NCBI RefSeq assembly: GCF_031843945.1
Contig: NZ_JAVTJJ010000003.1
Span: forward strand, 186,001-250,000
Length of the DNA: 64,000 nucleotides
Direction of reading: 5' to 3'
Origin: Paracidovorax sp031843945
GTDB lineage: Bacteria > Pseudomonadota > Gammaproteobacteria > Burkholderiales > Burkholderiaceae_C
Below, piece after piece: positions 33,255-42,544 of the stretch; the stretch's first letter is position 1, and every line of letters starts with the position of its first letter. Made by a program: the position numbers and the translations under genes. The notes under the pieces were generated by a model. The model saw nothing but the letters and a program-made list of their open reading frames with translations. It was not told where the DNA came from and searched no databases.

Positions 33255-36200
33255 ATGCGCATGCCGCCCGTCTCCGCGCTGTCCGCGTGGCAAGAACTGC
33301 CGCAAGACTGGGGCATTCCCGACACTGCTGAAGACGCCTTGTTCGACCAACTGGCCCGGCTTGCAGCGCGGCTGTGCGGCATGCCGATGGCAGCCGTCTG
33401 CTTTGTGCAGCAGGCCGAAGCTGCGGGCGAGAACGAGAGCGAATGGTGCAAGGCGGCACACGGCCTGCCCCGTGCCTTGCTGAACGGCATGCCCGCCCTG
33501 CTGGCACTGGCGCGAGATGCACCGCCGCAGGTGCCTGCTGACGCAACCCACGATAACGCAGCACCCCTCACGCAACCGCCGATCGTCGTCGTGCCGGATG
33601 CACGCACGTATCCGGCACTGGCCGGCCACCCCGTCACGCAGTCTCCGTGGCAAGTGCGCGCTGTGGCCTGCGCGCCTCTGTGGGCTGCCGATGGCGTCAC
33701 CGTTCTGGGCGCCGTCGTCGTGATGGACACGCTGGAGCGGGGCCTGCAGGCCCCGCAGCGCGAGGCCCTGCAAGCCGTGGCCGACCAGTTGATGGCGCTG
33801 CTGGAACTGCGCCGCACCCGCAACGCCGTAGCCCGGCACGCACTGGAGCGCGACGGCCTGCTGGCGCAGCTGCAGGTGCAAGGCGAGGTACTGCGCAATG
33901 TGGGTCGCGTAGCGCGCGTGGGTGGCTGGCAGGTCGACGTGCCCACCCGCATCCTGACATGGTCGCACGAAGTGGCCGCCGCCTACGAATTGCCGATGGC
34001 CCAGGCGCCGTTGGACGCCAGCATGGCGATCTACCCGGCCGATGCGCGAGAAGCGGTCCGCGCAGCGTTCGAGGCCTGCGCCACCAACGGCACGCCCATC
34101 GACCTGCAGGCGCCAGTGACCATGCCCAACGGCCGGCAATACCGCGTGCGGGTAGTGGCCCACGCCGTGCGCAACGACCGGGGTGTCATCACCAAGGTGC
34201 AAGGCACGTTCCTCGACGTGAGTGACAGCCATGCCGCCAAGGCCGCGCGCTCTGCCAGCGACGAACGCTTTCGCCTGGTGGCCAGCGCCACCACCGATGC
34301 GGTATGGGACTGGGACCTGCAAACCGACGCCGTGTGGTGGAACGAAGGCATGGAGGCGCTCTTCGGCGTGCCGCGCCATCTGCTGCCGCCCGACAGCACT
34401 TCGTGGACGGATCGCCTGCACCCTGACGACCGCACCCGCGTGCTGCAGCGCGTTCGTGCGGTGCTGGAGGGCACCGGCAACGCCTGGGCCGATGAATACC
34501 GTTTTCGCCGCTTCGACGGCAGCTATGCCTGGGTGAGCGATCGAGGATTCGTCATCCGCAACGACCAGCGCCGGGCCGTGCGCATGGTGGGCGGCATGGC
34601 CGACGTCAGCGCGCAGAAGCAGGCCGCGCTGCAGGCTCAGCAGGAAGCACAGGCGCACGCCGAACTGGTGCGCGTGCAGCAAAGCATCGCGTCGCTGGAG
34701 ATGACGACTTTCGATGTGCTGCAGCTCACGGCCGATTCGGCGCTGGGGTTGACGCAGGCCGCTGCTGCCGTGGTCGAGCTGCGCGACGGCGACCGGCTGC
34801 GCGTGTGCGTCAGCGCCCGCGGTGGGGTGCCCGGCTTGGGGCCGGCGCTGGGCGATACCGCCCCGCTGGACACAGAAGCTGCGAGCGGAGCGCATTTTCT
34901 GGCCGCTCCGGTGCGCGCCGGCGATACGGTCACGGGCCGGCTGCGGGTGCTGTCGCTGCACGAAGGCCAGTTCACCGCGCGGCATGCAGAGCATCTGCAG
35001 ACGCTTGCCGATTCGCTGGGCGCCACGCTGCAGCTGCGCGACATCGAAGCGCAGCTGCGCGCGTCCGAGCAGCAATACCGCGCGCTTTTCGCCGACCATC
35101 CCCAGCCGATGTGGGTCTATGAGTGCGAGAGCCTGCGCATTCTGGCGGCGAACCGCGCCATGGTGCAGCACTATGGCTATTCCGAGGCTGAACTGCTGGG
35201 CATGACGCTGCAGCAGCTGTGGTTGCCCGAAGAGAGTGAGCAGCTCATCGCCACGCTGCGGCGCATTCCACCCGACGCGCGGCCCGAGGCCGTGCACCGT
35301 CGCCATGTGCGCCGCGACGGCACGGTGATCGACATGGAGATCTACGCCGGTGGCACGCGCTTTGACGGCCGGGCGGCGCGCCAGGTGCTGGGCAACGACG
35401 TCACCGAGCGACTTCGCATCGAACGCGAGTTGGTACGCGTGGGCCGAGCCCAGCGCCTGTTGAGCGCCTGCAATGAAACACTGGTGCGCGCCACGTCTGA
35501 ATCAGAACTGCTGCATGCCGTGTGCCGCGTGGCCGTGGACATCGGTGGCTACCGCATGGGCTGGGTGGGCATGGCGCGCGACGATGCGCGCAAGTCGGTC
35601 GACATCGTGGCCCACGCCGGCCACAACGACAACTTCGTCGAACAGCTGGATCTGAACTGGAATGGCGAGACGCCCGGCGGCTTCGGCCCGGCGGGCGTGT
35701 GCATTCGCAGCGGCCGGACAGTGATCGTGCGGGACGTGAGCAAGACGCCGGGCTTCAACTACTGCCTCGAGCGAATGCAGGCGCACGGCTTTCATGCCGT
35801 GGTCTGCCTGCCGCTCAGCGACGCCCAGCGCACCTTCGGCGTGCTGTACCTGTATGCGCCCGAAGTGCTGCATCTGGGCGCGGAAGAAACGCAGCTGCTG
35901 GAGGCGCTGGCCAATGACGTGGCCTTCGGCATCAAGAGCCTGCGCGCGCGCGACGAGCAGCAGCACCTGCAGGCCATGGTGCTCAAGGTGGCATCGGCCG
36001 TATCCGCAGGCAACGGCGCGGAATTCTTCCAGCAGCTGGCGCACAACATGGCCGATGTGCTGGCCGCGCAGGTCGCCTGCGTGGCGCGCCTGCTGCCCGA
36101 GGCACCGGGCGAGCCGCGCCGTGCCGTGACGCTGTCGTACGTGCTCGACGGCGTGGTGCAGTCCAACGTCGAATACGAAGTGGCGGGCATGCCCTGCGAA

Positions 36201-38132
36201 GAACTGGTCACGAACCGCCAGTGCATCGTGCAGGAACGCGCTTCGCAGATCTACGACAGTGTGCCGATGTTCACGGCACTGAACGTGCAAAGCTACGTGG
36301 GCCACCAGTTGACCGATAGCGAGGGCGTCGCGGTGGGCATGGTCTTCGTGACGTTCCATGAACCGCTCACGCGGCCCGATTTCATTTTGCACACGCTGCA
36401 GATTTTCGCGGCGCGCGCCACGGCAGAACTCGAGCGCCAGAATTCGGACCTCCGCATCCGCCAGCAGGCGTCGCTGCTGGACAAGGCGCGCGACGCCATC
36501 ATCGTGCGCGACCTGAACCACCGCATCACCTTCTGGAACCAGGGCGCCGAGCGCATGTACGGCTGGACGCAGCAAGAGGCGCTGGGCCGCAGCATCGCAG
36601 AGCTGCTCTACAAAGATCCACAGGAATTCCACCGCGCCACGCAGGAAACACTCAAGGAAGGCGAATGGATCGGCGAGATCGAGCAGTACGACCGCTCTGG
36701 CGCCGCGCTGGAGGTGGAAGGCCGCTGGACTTTGGTGCGCGGCGAGGACGGCACGCCCGAATCGGTGTTGGCCATCAACAGCGACATCCGCCAGCGCAAG
36801 GCGACAGAGCGCGAGATCCAGCGCCTGGCGTTCTACGACCCGCTCACCGGCCTGCCCAACCGCATGCTGCTCATGGACCGCATCGGCCATGCGCTGGCCA
36901 CCGCGCAGCGCCGGCAACTGGGCGGTGCGCTGCTGTTCATCGACCTGGACAACTTCAAGACGCTCAACGACACGCTGGGCCACGACAAGGGAGACTTGCT
37001 GCTGCAGCAAGTGGCCCAGCGCCTGAACACCTGCGTGCGCAGCGTCGATACGGTCGCCCGCTTGGGGGGCGACGAATTCGTGGTGATGGTCGAGGAGCTG
37101 AGCACCGACCCGCACGAGCTGGCCCAGCATGCACGCAGCGTGGGCGAGAAGGTGTTGGCCGTGCTGGCGGCGCCCTACGCGCTGTCGGGCTACCAGTACC
37201 GCAGCACGCCCAGCATCGGCATTGCGCCCTTCACCGATGCGCAGACCAGCGTGGGCGAATTGCTCAAGCAGGCCGACCTGGCCATGTACCAGGCCAAAAC
37301 CGCCGGGCGCAATACGCTGCGATTTTTCGACCCCGGCATGCAGGCCGTGGTAAGCGCCCGAGCCACGCTGGAGACCGACCTGCGCGCAGCACTGTCGCAA
37401 GAGGAATTTTTGCTGCACTACCAGCCCCAGGTGGACCACCATGGCCACGTGGTGGGCGTGGAGGCCCTGCTGCGCTGGGCGCAGCCGGTGCGCGGCATGG
37501 TGCCGCCGGGCGACTTCATTCCCCTGGCCGAGGAAACCGGGCTGATCCTGCCGCTGGGCCGCTGGGTGCTGCACACGGCCTGCAAGATGCTGGCAAGCTG
37601 GCGCGACGAGCCAGACCTGGCCCACCTGACGATGGCGGTGAACGTGAGTTCGCGCCAGTTCCGCCACGCCAGCTTCGTGGACGACGTGGCCCGGGTGCTG
37701 GCCATCACCGGTGCACCGTCCAGCCAGCTGAAGCTGGAGTTGACCGAAACCCTGCTGGTGGAAGACATGGAAACCACCATCGCCACCATGACGGCCCTGC
37801 GCACTTATGGCGTGCGGTTTTCGCTGGACGACTTCGGCACCGGCTATTCATCGCTCAGCTACTTGAAGCGCATGCCGCTCGACCAGCTGAAGATCGACCA
37901 GAGCTTCGTGGCGGACCTGCTGACCGACCCGAACGACGCGGCCATCGTTGACACCATCATCGCTTTGTCGCGCAGCCTGGGCCTGCAGGTGATTGCCGAA
38001 GGCGTGGAAACGGGCGAGCAGCGCGACCGGCTGGCGCAGGCGGGCTGCCGGTTCTACCAAGGCTACTTCTTCAGCCGGCCCCTAGCGGCCGATATGCTGG
38101 ACAGGCTCCTGCGTCCCCACCACGCGGCTTGA
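33255..38132 (+). CDS. Multi-domain PAS/GAF sensor with GGDEF and EAL domains
   Basis: A 1,625-aa c-di-GMP turnover protein. Approximate order: GAF (20-175), PAS (195-330), PAS (335-460), GAF-like (475-595), PAS (600-720), GAF (740-890), GAF (900-1060), PAS (1070-1185), GGDEF (1190-1350), EAL (1370-1620). The cyclase motif is intact (ARLGGDEF), with an RxxD inhibitory site (RSVD) five residues before GGDEF. The EAL domain has VEALLRW, ELTETLL and DDFGTGYSSLSYL, so both activities are possible. There are no membrane segments, so it senses a cytoplasmic signal. ATG 33255 is taken; TTG 33249 and ATG 33261 are alternatives. Confidence 0.93.
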   Translation: MRMPPVSALSAWQELPQDWGIPDTAEDALFDQLARLAARLCGMPMAAVCFVQQAEAAGENESEWCKAAHGLPRALLNGMPALLALARDAPPQVPADATHDNAAPLTQPPIVVVPDARTYPALAGHPVTQSPWQVRAVACAPLWAADGVTVLGAVVVMDTLERGLQAPQREALQAVADQLMALLELRRTRNAVARHALERDGLLAQLQVQGEVLRNVGRVARVGGWQVDVPTRILTWSHEVAAAYELPMAQAPLDASMAIYPADAREAVRAAFEACATNGTPIDLQAPVTMPNGRQYRVRVVAHAVRNDRGVITKVQGTFLDVSDSHAAKAARSASDERFRLVASATTDAVWDWDLQTDAVWWNEGMEALFGVPRHLLPPDSTSWTDRLHPDDRTRVLQRVRAVLEGTGNAWADEYRFRRFDGSYAWVSDRGFVIRNDQRRAVRMVGGMADVSAQKQAALQAQQEAQAHAELVRVQQSIASLEMTTFDVLQLTADSALGLTQAAAAVVELRDGDRLRVCVSARGGVPGLGPALGDTAPLDTEAASGAHFLAAPVRAGDTVTGRLRVLSLHEGQFTARHAEHLQTLADSLGATLQLRDIEAQLRASEQQYRALFADHPQPMWVYECESLRILAANRAMVQHYGYSEAELLGMTLQQLWLPEESEQLIATLRRIPPDARPEAVHRRHVRRDGTVIDMEIYAGGTRFDGRAARQVLGNDVTERLRIERELVRVGRAQRLLSACNETLVRATSESELLHAVCRVAVDIGGYRMGWVGMARDDARKSVDIVAHAGHNDNFVEQLDLNWNGETPGGFGPAGVCIRSGRTVIVRDVSKTPGFNYCLERMQAHGFHAVVCLPLSDAQRTFGVLYLYAPEVLHLGAEETQLLEALANDVAFGIKSLRARDEQQHLQAMVLKVASAVSAGNGAEFFQQLAHNMADVLAAQVACVARLLPEAPGEPRRAVTLSYVLDGVVQSNVEYEVAGMPCEELVTNRQCIVQERASQIYDSVPMFTALNVQSYVGHQLTDSEGVAVGMVFVTFHEPLTRPDFILHTLQIFAARATAELERQNSDLRIRQQASLLDKARDAIIVRDLNHRITFWNQGAERMYGWTQQEALGRSIAELLYKDPQEFHRATQETLKEGEWIGEIEQYDRSGAALEVEGRWTLVRGEDGTPESVLAINSDIRQRKATEREIQRLAFYDPLTGLPNRMLLMDRIGHALATAQRRQLGGALLFIDLDNFKTLNDTLGHDKGDLLLQQVAQRLNTCVRSVDTVARLGGDEFVVMVEELSTDPHELAQHARSVGEKVLAVLAAPYALSGYQYRSTPSIGIAPFTDAQTSVGELLKQADLAMYQAKTAGRNTLRFFDPGMQAVVSARATLETDLRAALSQEEFLLHYQPQVDHHGHVVGVEALLRWAQPVRGMVPPGDFIPLAEETGLILPLGRWVLHTACKMLASWRDEPDLAHLTMAVNVSSRQFRHASFVDDVARVLAITGAPSSQLKLELTETLLVEDMETTIATMTALRTYGVRFSLDDFGTGYSSLSYLKRMPLDQLKIDQSFVADLLTDPNDAAIVDTIIALSRSLGLQVIAEGVETGEQRDRLAQAGCRFYQGYFFSRPLAADMLDRLLRPHHAA

Positions 38133-38270
38133 GGCCCCTGGCGGGCCGCAAAACAGCCTTGGCGACCCCTGCAGGGGTCATTCAACGTCTCGGCTTTTAA
38201 AAAAAATCGCGCCCCTTCGCTTTGGCACGTCTGCCAAGCCGGCTCAGGCAGCCTGACTTTGTCCCTGGTA

Positions 38271-38493
38271 TTTCTTCTTTTCTTTCTATAAAACCATAGT
38301 GGTAGTAGTAAGCAACGGCCCAGGCTGTGGATAAGTGCGATTTGCCCAATCGGCTCCAGCACTTGGCCGATTCACAAGCCTGTGCGTGCCAGGCTGTTCC
38401 CGAAGTACGTCAGACGGGGATAAAACTTCAATCTCGACCGGCGCTGTGGACAACTGCCTGGTTGTGCCAAAACTGTCCCCAGACTTGTTCACA
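38271..38493 (-). other. DnaA module 1: unwinding element, DnaA-trios and three boxes
   Basis: Read on the minus strand from the box: TTATCCACA (38326-38334), a 14-nt GC-rich spacer (38312-38325), then five trinucleotides (38297-38311) that read 3'-AAT GAT GAT GGT GAT-5' on the opposite strand, then AT-rich DNA (38271-38296). This is the order of the bacterial basal unwinding system (DnaA box, GC-rich spacer, DnaA-trios, AT-rich element). Further boxes are TGTGGACAA (38445-38453) and TTGTTCACA (38485-38493). Confidence 0.65.
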
Positions 38494-38670
38494 AAACCGG
38501 CTGGCCGGGCGATAAAACGCACCTTGGACCACAACTTGGTGGCTCGCATGAGCGCATGCCAGCCTGCTGCGACGTTGCGCTCAAGGGCTTCCCGGCGGTC
38601 AATCAAGCGACGCTTGTCCCACGCGGCCAGCCTGTCCGCTTGGCCTTCAGCGCAGATTCATGGTCTTTTA

Positions 38671-38720
38671 GTGCTCTAGCGCAATGAGTACCAGCGCTTA
38701 TAGCTATAAAAACTATAGCA
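38671..38720. repeat. Dispersed intergenic palindrome, copy 7 (diverged)
   Basis: TGCTCTAGCGC...CAGCGCTTATAGCTAT followed by AAAAACTATAGC. The core is altered. It lies between the two DnaA modules. Confidence 0.65.
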
Positions 38721-38838
38721 ATCACCCAAAAACGCCGTCAACCAGTTGTTCTGGCCATGGCGGCAAAGAGACCCACCCCGAATGAACTGCCTGCTGGGCA
38801 AACGGCCTGGGAAACCCGCGCGGCTTGGTTGTTTGGTT

Positions 38839-39061
38839 GTTCTTCTAAAGTCTTTATAAATAAATAGCAGTAGTAGTAGAGCAACCGCTTTTTTGTGGAC
38901 AAGCGCTTTTTCTTCAATGCCGACAGCAGCTTGCGTGCCCGCCAACCCTGTGGCCGGCACCCGGGTCAGGCGCGGCGCGAACAGACAACAACTTTCGCAA
39001 ACCGCTTGCCACTGTGGATAAGTGCCTTGTTGTTCCGAAATCGTCCCCAGCCTTGTGCACA
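38839..39061 (-). other. DnaA module 2: diverged duplicate of module 1
   Basis: It repeats module 1 at a constant offset of 568 bp: AT-rich DNA (38841-38864), five trinucleotides TAG CAG TAG TAG TAG (38865-38879), a 14-nt spacer (38880-38893), TGTGGACAA (38894-38902), TGTGGATAA (39013-39021) and TTGTGCACA (39053-39061). In both modules the boxes are separated by exactly 119 and 40 bp. The segment from box 2 to box 3 is strongly similar (both contain TGCCT-GTTGT and GTCCCCAG). Confidence 0.65.
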
Positions 39062-39093
39062 GGCTGTGCTGCGGGCAGCGCGATGTTCGGGAC

Positions 39094-39121
39094 AAAAAAA
39101 AGGCTCCTTGCGGAGCCTTTT
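39094..39121 (-). terminator. Rho-independent terminator of the pagL-like gene
   Basis: The stem AAGGCTCC (39100-39107), loop TTGC and GGAGCCTT (39112-39119) are bordered by eight A on the plus strand, giving a U-run in the minus-strand transcript. It closely resembles the terminator at 20001-20026. Confidence 0.88.
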
Positions 39122-39156
39122 GGAGGGTGGTAGTCGAAACGCCGGTTTAAGACCGA

Positions 39157-39747
39157 TCAGAAATGGTATCCATAACGCACCTGCACCAGGTTCTCGCCTG
39201 GGTTGGGGTGCTTGATGCCGGCATTGGACAGGTGCTGCACTCGCAGAGACACCTCATGCCGACGCTGCTCGCCGAAGTTCACGCCAAAGCCGACGTGCGA
39301 GGCGAAGTTGAAGCGGGTGCTGAATTCCTTGCGGTCGGTGACGAAGCGCTTGTTGGCTACGGTCGCGCCAATGCCACCTTCCAGGAACCAGGCCGACCGG
39401 CCCTGGTCTGGACGCAGGCGCAGTGTAGGCGTAATACCGAGCAAGTAGGAATGGCTATCGCGCCCGGGTGCGCCGTCGAACGACCAGCGGCTGGCATATA
39501 CGTCCCAGTGACCGCGTACTTCGCTGCCCCAGAGGTCGGTGCGCCAGGACGTCCATGGCAGCGTGACGCCCAGGGTCGCGGCGTCGGTGCCGTGCTCGCC
39601 CCAATTGCCCTGCACGTAGACGGAGGAGGTGTTGACCGCGTCGGCTGGCGACGACTGCGCGGCGGCGTGCAGCGGTGCAATCAGGGCGCACAAAGCGAGT
39701 GCGGGGACGAGGCTCAGGGCCGGCAGGCGACGCAGATGGAATGACAT
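39157..39747 (-). CDS. pagL: Acyloxyacyl hydrolase, PagL-like lipid A 3-O-deacylase
   Basis: A 196-aa outer-membrane beta-barrel enzyme that removes the 3-position acyl chain from lipid A. It has a signal peptide ending near residue 30 (PLHAAAQ). The PagL catalytic motif is near the C-terminus: QHLSNAGIKHPNPGEN, with His and Ser of the H-x-S pair and the downstream Glu. It ends in an aromatic-terminated strand (VQVRYGYHF), as expected for a barrel. Confidence 0.93.
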   Translation of the reverse strand: MSFHLRRLPALSLVPALALCALIAPLHAAAQSSPADAVNTSSVYVQGNWGEHGTDAATLGVTLPWTSWRTDLWGSEVRGHWDVYASRWSFDGAPGRDSHSYLLGITPTLRLRPDQGRSAWFLEGGIGATVANKRFVTDRKEFSTRFNFASHVGFGVNFGEQRRHEVSLRVQHLSNAGIKHPNPGENLVQVRYGYHF

Positions 39748-39944
39748 GGTGCGGTGGGCAGATGGGGTACACGAATTGTGTAACGCACTGTATTACCCCC
39801 GCCAACGTGGGGTCTGTAGGTCGGCATCGCCAGCGCAAGGGCTGTGAACGGGCCGGTTCATGGGGCTGGATCGAGCCGCCCGGCCACCCCTATCTTTCGA
39901 CAGGTGGCAGCCCCCTGCCATGGGGGGCTGCCGAGTCGAGCCGG

Positions 39945-40595
39945 TTACTGCGGCGCTGGGGTCGTCGTCGGTGCGCCGGGTGCGGTGGGCGCGCCCGTCA
40001 CTGGCTTGCCATGGCGCGGGCCGTGGCCGTGTTCACCACGTGCCTGTGGGTCGCGGTGCTTGGCGCCAGGGCCGCGGCCGTCACGCGGGCCACCGTGGTG
40101 CTGGCGAGCGGTTTCGGTGTCGAACACCTTCTGCTGGGCCGGCGTCAGCGCGGCATAGAAGGTCTTGGTCGCCTCGCCCCGGCGATCGGCTTGGGCCGCG
40201 TGCTCGGCACGCAGGGCCTTCATGCGGTCGATGCGCTCGGGGGTGGTGAGCTTTTCCAGGCCGCGATGCTCTTCCATACGGCCGGGGCCACCGGCAGGCG
40301 GCTGCATGGATGCGGTGAAGGCGGTCCAGGCGGGCTCCTGCGCTGGGGTCAGCTGCAGCTTTTGCTTGAGCGCGGTGGCGTGGAGGGCCATGCGGTCCTT
40401 CCGCTCTTCCGGCGACGGAGGACCCCGGCGGTCGTTGGGACGGGCGGGCTTGGTGGCGTCGGTGGCGGCTGGTGTGGCGGTCTGTGCCGGGGCCACGGGT
40501 GCGGCGGTCTGGGCGAAGGCCGGAGCCGCCATCGCCACCAGCAGGGCCGTGGCCAGGGTGGTGGATGCAAGGCGTTGTTGGAAGATGTTTGCCAT
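39945..40595 (-). CDS. Spy/CpxP-like LTXXQ-motif periplasmic protein
   Basis: A 216-aa exported protein with a signal peptide ending at AFAQ (about residue 29), an Ala/Pro/Thr-rich linker, and two LTXXQ motifs: LTPAQEPAWTAF near residue 82 and LTPAQQKVFDTE near 150. These belong to the Spy/CpxP chaperone-like family that responds to envelope stress. The C-terminal 55 residues are His/Gly/Arg/Pro-rich and could bind metal. Confidence 0.88.
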   Translation of the reverse strand: MANIFQQRLASTTLATALLVAMAAPAFAQTAAPVAPAQTATPAATDATKPARPNDRRGPPSPEERKDRMALHATALKQKLQLTPAQEPAWTAFTASMQPPAGGPGRMEEHRGLEKLTTPERIDRMKALRAEHAAQADRRGEATKTFYAALTPAQQKVFDTETARQHHGGPRDGRGPGAKHRDPQARGEHGHGPRHGKPVTGAPTAPGAPTTTPAPQ

Positions 40596-40981
40596 GGTGT
40601 CTGTCCTTTCAGGGGGTCGTCTTCAAAAAGAAGGGGCCAGCGCCGGGGTCTTGGGTCAGTCACTTTCAGGGTGGCTGGTTCTCGGCGCCTGGAAGCCAGT
40701 GTCTGCCCCGCATGTGTCGCCGGCGTGCGCGAATGATGTGGCTGTGTAAAGTTGTGCCAACGGCCTGTAGCGCCGGCCAGGGCGTCACGCATGTCCATCG
40801 CGCAGTTTATGAGTCAAATTGGCCTCTAGCGCTTATGCAATAAGCGTTGACAGCTATCAAATTTGATAGATCTGTCGGGCCAGGTGGGTGGTAACCGGGC
40901 GTCGCTCGGCGCGGCCGTTGCGCAGCAGCGCCGACAATGGCGGCCGTTGAAGATCGATATCGCTGAGAAGGGTTTGAATCC
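40596..40981. other. 386-nt divergent intergenic region with a dispersed repeat
   Basis: It separates the Spy-like gene from rdgC and must hold both promoters. Repeat copy 8 lies at 40821-40870. I see no credible ORF or other motif in the rest. Confidence 0.5.
40821..40870. repeat. Dispersed intergenic palindrome, copy 8
   Basis: GGCCTCTAGCGCTT-ATGCAAT-AAGCGTTG followed by ACAGCTATCAAATTTGATAG, upstream of rdgC. Confidence 0.82.
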
Positions 40982-41986
40982 GTGTTCAAGAACATGATCG
41001 TGTACCGCATTGCCCCCGAGTGGCAGGCGGAACTGACGCAGGTGGACGAGGCGCTGGCCAAGTTGCCGTTTGCCGAATGCGGCGCCACACAAGAAAAGTC
41101 GCTGGGCTGGGTGCCCCCGCGCGGTGATGCGCACGGCCCGCTGGCCGAATCGGTAGGCGGCCAATGGGTGCTGCGTTTCATGGTGGAAACCAAGGTGCTG
41201 CCGGGCTCGGTGCTGGCCCGCAAGGTGAAAGACAAGGCCGCGCGCATCGAGCAGGAAACCGGCCGCAAGCCCGGCAAGAAGGAATCCAAGGAGCTCAAGG
41301 AAGAAGCCAAGCTCGACCTGCTGCCCATGGCCTTCACCAAGCAGGGCTCGATGTGGGTCTGGATCGACCCGAAGGCGCATTGGCTGGTGCTGGACACCTC
41401 GTCCCAAGGCCGCGCCGACGAGGTGGTGAGCCTGCTGGTCGAGGCGCTGCCCGGCCTGTCGGTGGCGCTGCTGGACACGCAGACCAGCCCGCAAGCGGCC
41501 ATGGCGCACTGGCTCAAGGAGCAGGAGCCGCCAGTGGGCTTCAGCGTGGATCGCGAGTGCGAGCTGAAAAGCGCCGACGAATCCAAGGCCGTGGTGCGCT
41601 ATTCGCGCCATCCGCTGGACATCGAGGAAGTGCAGGCGCACATCGACGCCGGCAAGCTGCCCACCAAGCTGGCGCTGACCTGGGGCGACCGCGTGTCGTT
41701 CCTGCTGACCGAAGGCCTGCAGGTCAAGAAGGTGTCGTTCCTTGACACGGTGTTTGAAGGCCAGGGTTCGGGCAAGGACGACGGCGGCTTCGATGCCGAC
41801 GTGGCCATCGCCACCGGCGAGCTGAGCCAGCTGATTCCCGACCTGATCGAAGCGCTGGGCGGCGAAGGCCGCACCGGCCTGGGCGACGCCGCGCCTTCTG
41901 CATCGGCAAACGCAGCGGCCGGTGCCGACCAGCGCCCCACCGCAGCGGCCCAGGCGGCGCCGGACGACGACGACGCGCCTTTCTGA
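40982..41986 (+). CDS. rdgC: Recombination-associated protein RdgC
   Basis: A 334-aa ring-forming dsDNA-binding protein that modulates RecA and recombination. It has the family start FKNMIVYRIAPEWQ, the basic Lys-rich segment KESKELKEEAKLDLLPMAF, and WVWIDPKAHWLVLDTSSQGR. The start is GTG 40982. The tail after residue 300 is Ala/Asp-rich and variable. Confidence 0.96.
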   Translation: MFKNMIVYRIAPEWQAELTQVDEALAKLPFAECGATQEKSLGWVPPRGDAHGPLAESVGGQWVLRFMVETKVLPGSVLARKVKDKAARIEQETGRKPGKKESKELKEEAKLDLLPMAFTKQGSMWVWIDPKAHWLVLDTSSQGRADEVVSLLVEALPGLSVALLDTQTSPQAAMAHWLKEQEPPVGFSVDRECELKSADESKAVVRYSRHPLDIEEVQAHIDAGKLPTKLALTWGDRVSFLLTEGLQVKKVSFLDTVFEGQGSGKDDGGFDADVAIATGELSQLIPDLIEALGGEGRTGLGDAAPSASANAAAGADQRPTAAAQAAPDDDDAPF

Positions 41987-42109
41987 AGCAGCCCGCCCAC
42001 ATGCCGTGGGCGGCGAATCCAACGTGGGCGATGGGGGCATGGTTTGGTGCCGTCGCCCGCTGCATGCAGGATGTGATGCCCATCGATCACTCACCCCGGA
42101 GGCTTCGCC

Positions 42110-42499
42110 ATGTCATCTGTCCGCCGTCCATTCACCCCCTTCGCACTGGCCGCAACCCTGCTGGCCGCTGGTGCCGCACACGCGCACCACGGCTGGTCGT
42201 GGGCTGAAGAGGCCCAGAGCGAACTCGCCGGCACCGTGCAGCGCGTGCAGGTGGCGCCGCCCCACCCGTGGATCGACGTGAAGACCGCGCAGGGCGTGGT
42301 CTGGCGCGTGGACCTGGGCAACCCGACGCAGACCGAGCGCTCGGGCTTTGCGGAGGGTTCCGCCAAGCCGGGCGATGCCATCACCGTGGTGGGCAACCGC
42401 GACAAGGACAGCTCGCGCCAGCGCATGAAGGCGGTGCAGATCAACGTGGCCGGCAAACCTTATGTGATGTATCCCGAGCGCATCGAGACCAAGCGCTGA
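42110..42499 (+). CDS. DUF6152 family exported protein
   Basis: A 129-aa periplasmic protein with a signal peptide ending at AHAHHGW (about residue 25). The DUF6152 features are HHGWSWAE, a strand-rich core LAGTVQRVQVAPPHPWIDV and the end YVMYPERIE. The function is unknown. It is followed 45 nt later by a small membrane protein, a pairing often seen and suggestive of shared function. Confidence 0.88.
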   Translation: MSSVRRPFTPFALAATLLAAGAAHAHHGWSWAEEAQSELAGTVQRVQVAPPHPWIDVKTAQGVVWRVDLGNPTQTERSGFAEGSAKPGDAITVVGNRDKDSSRQRMKAVQINVAGKPYVMYPERIETKR

Positions 42500-42544
42500 G
42501 CGACGGCACCTCCTTCTCATCTCGTTTTTTGCGCACAAGCCGCC

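Larger units (their letters stand above)
38133..39156. other. Gene-free kilobase carrying two DnaA-box/DnaA-trio modules (candidate oriC)
   Basis: No credible gene lies here. It holds three perfect or single-mismatch DnaA boxes plus further weaker ones, two AT-rich segments, two TAG trinucleotide arrays, one dispersed palindrome between the two modules, and a perfect hairpin GACCCCTGCAGGGGTC at 38164-38179 just after the sensor gene. The two modules are annotated separately below. This organisation fits a replication origin or a DnaA-titrating locus far better than the rpmH-dnaA gap does. Confidence 0.65.

Noticed and set aside
38133..39156. Small ORFs of about 100-140 codons in the gene-free kilobase
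   Set aside because: They overlap the DnaA boxes and repeats on both strands, lack ribosome-binding sites and show no protein-like composition.
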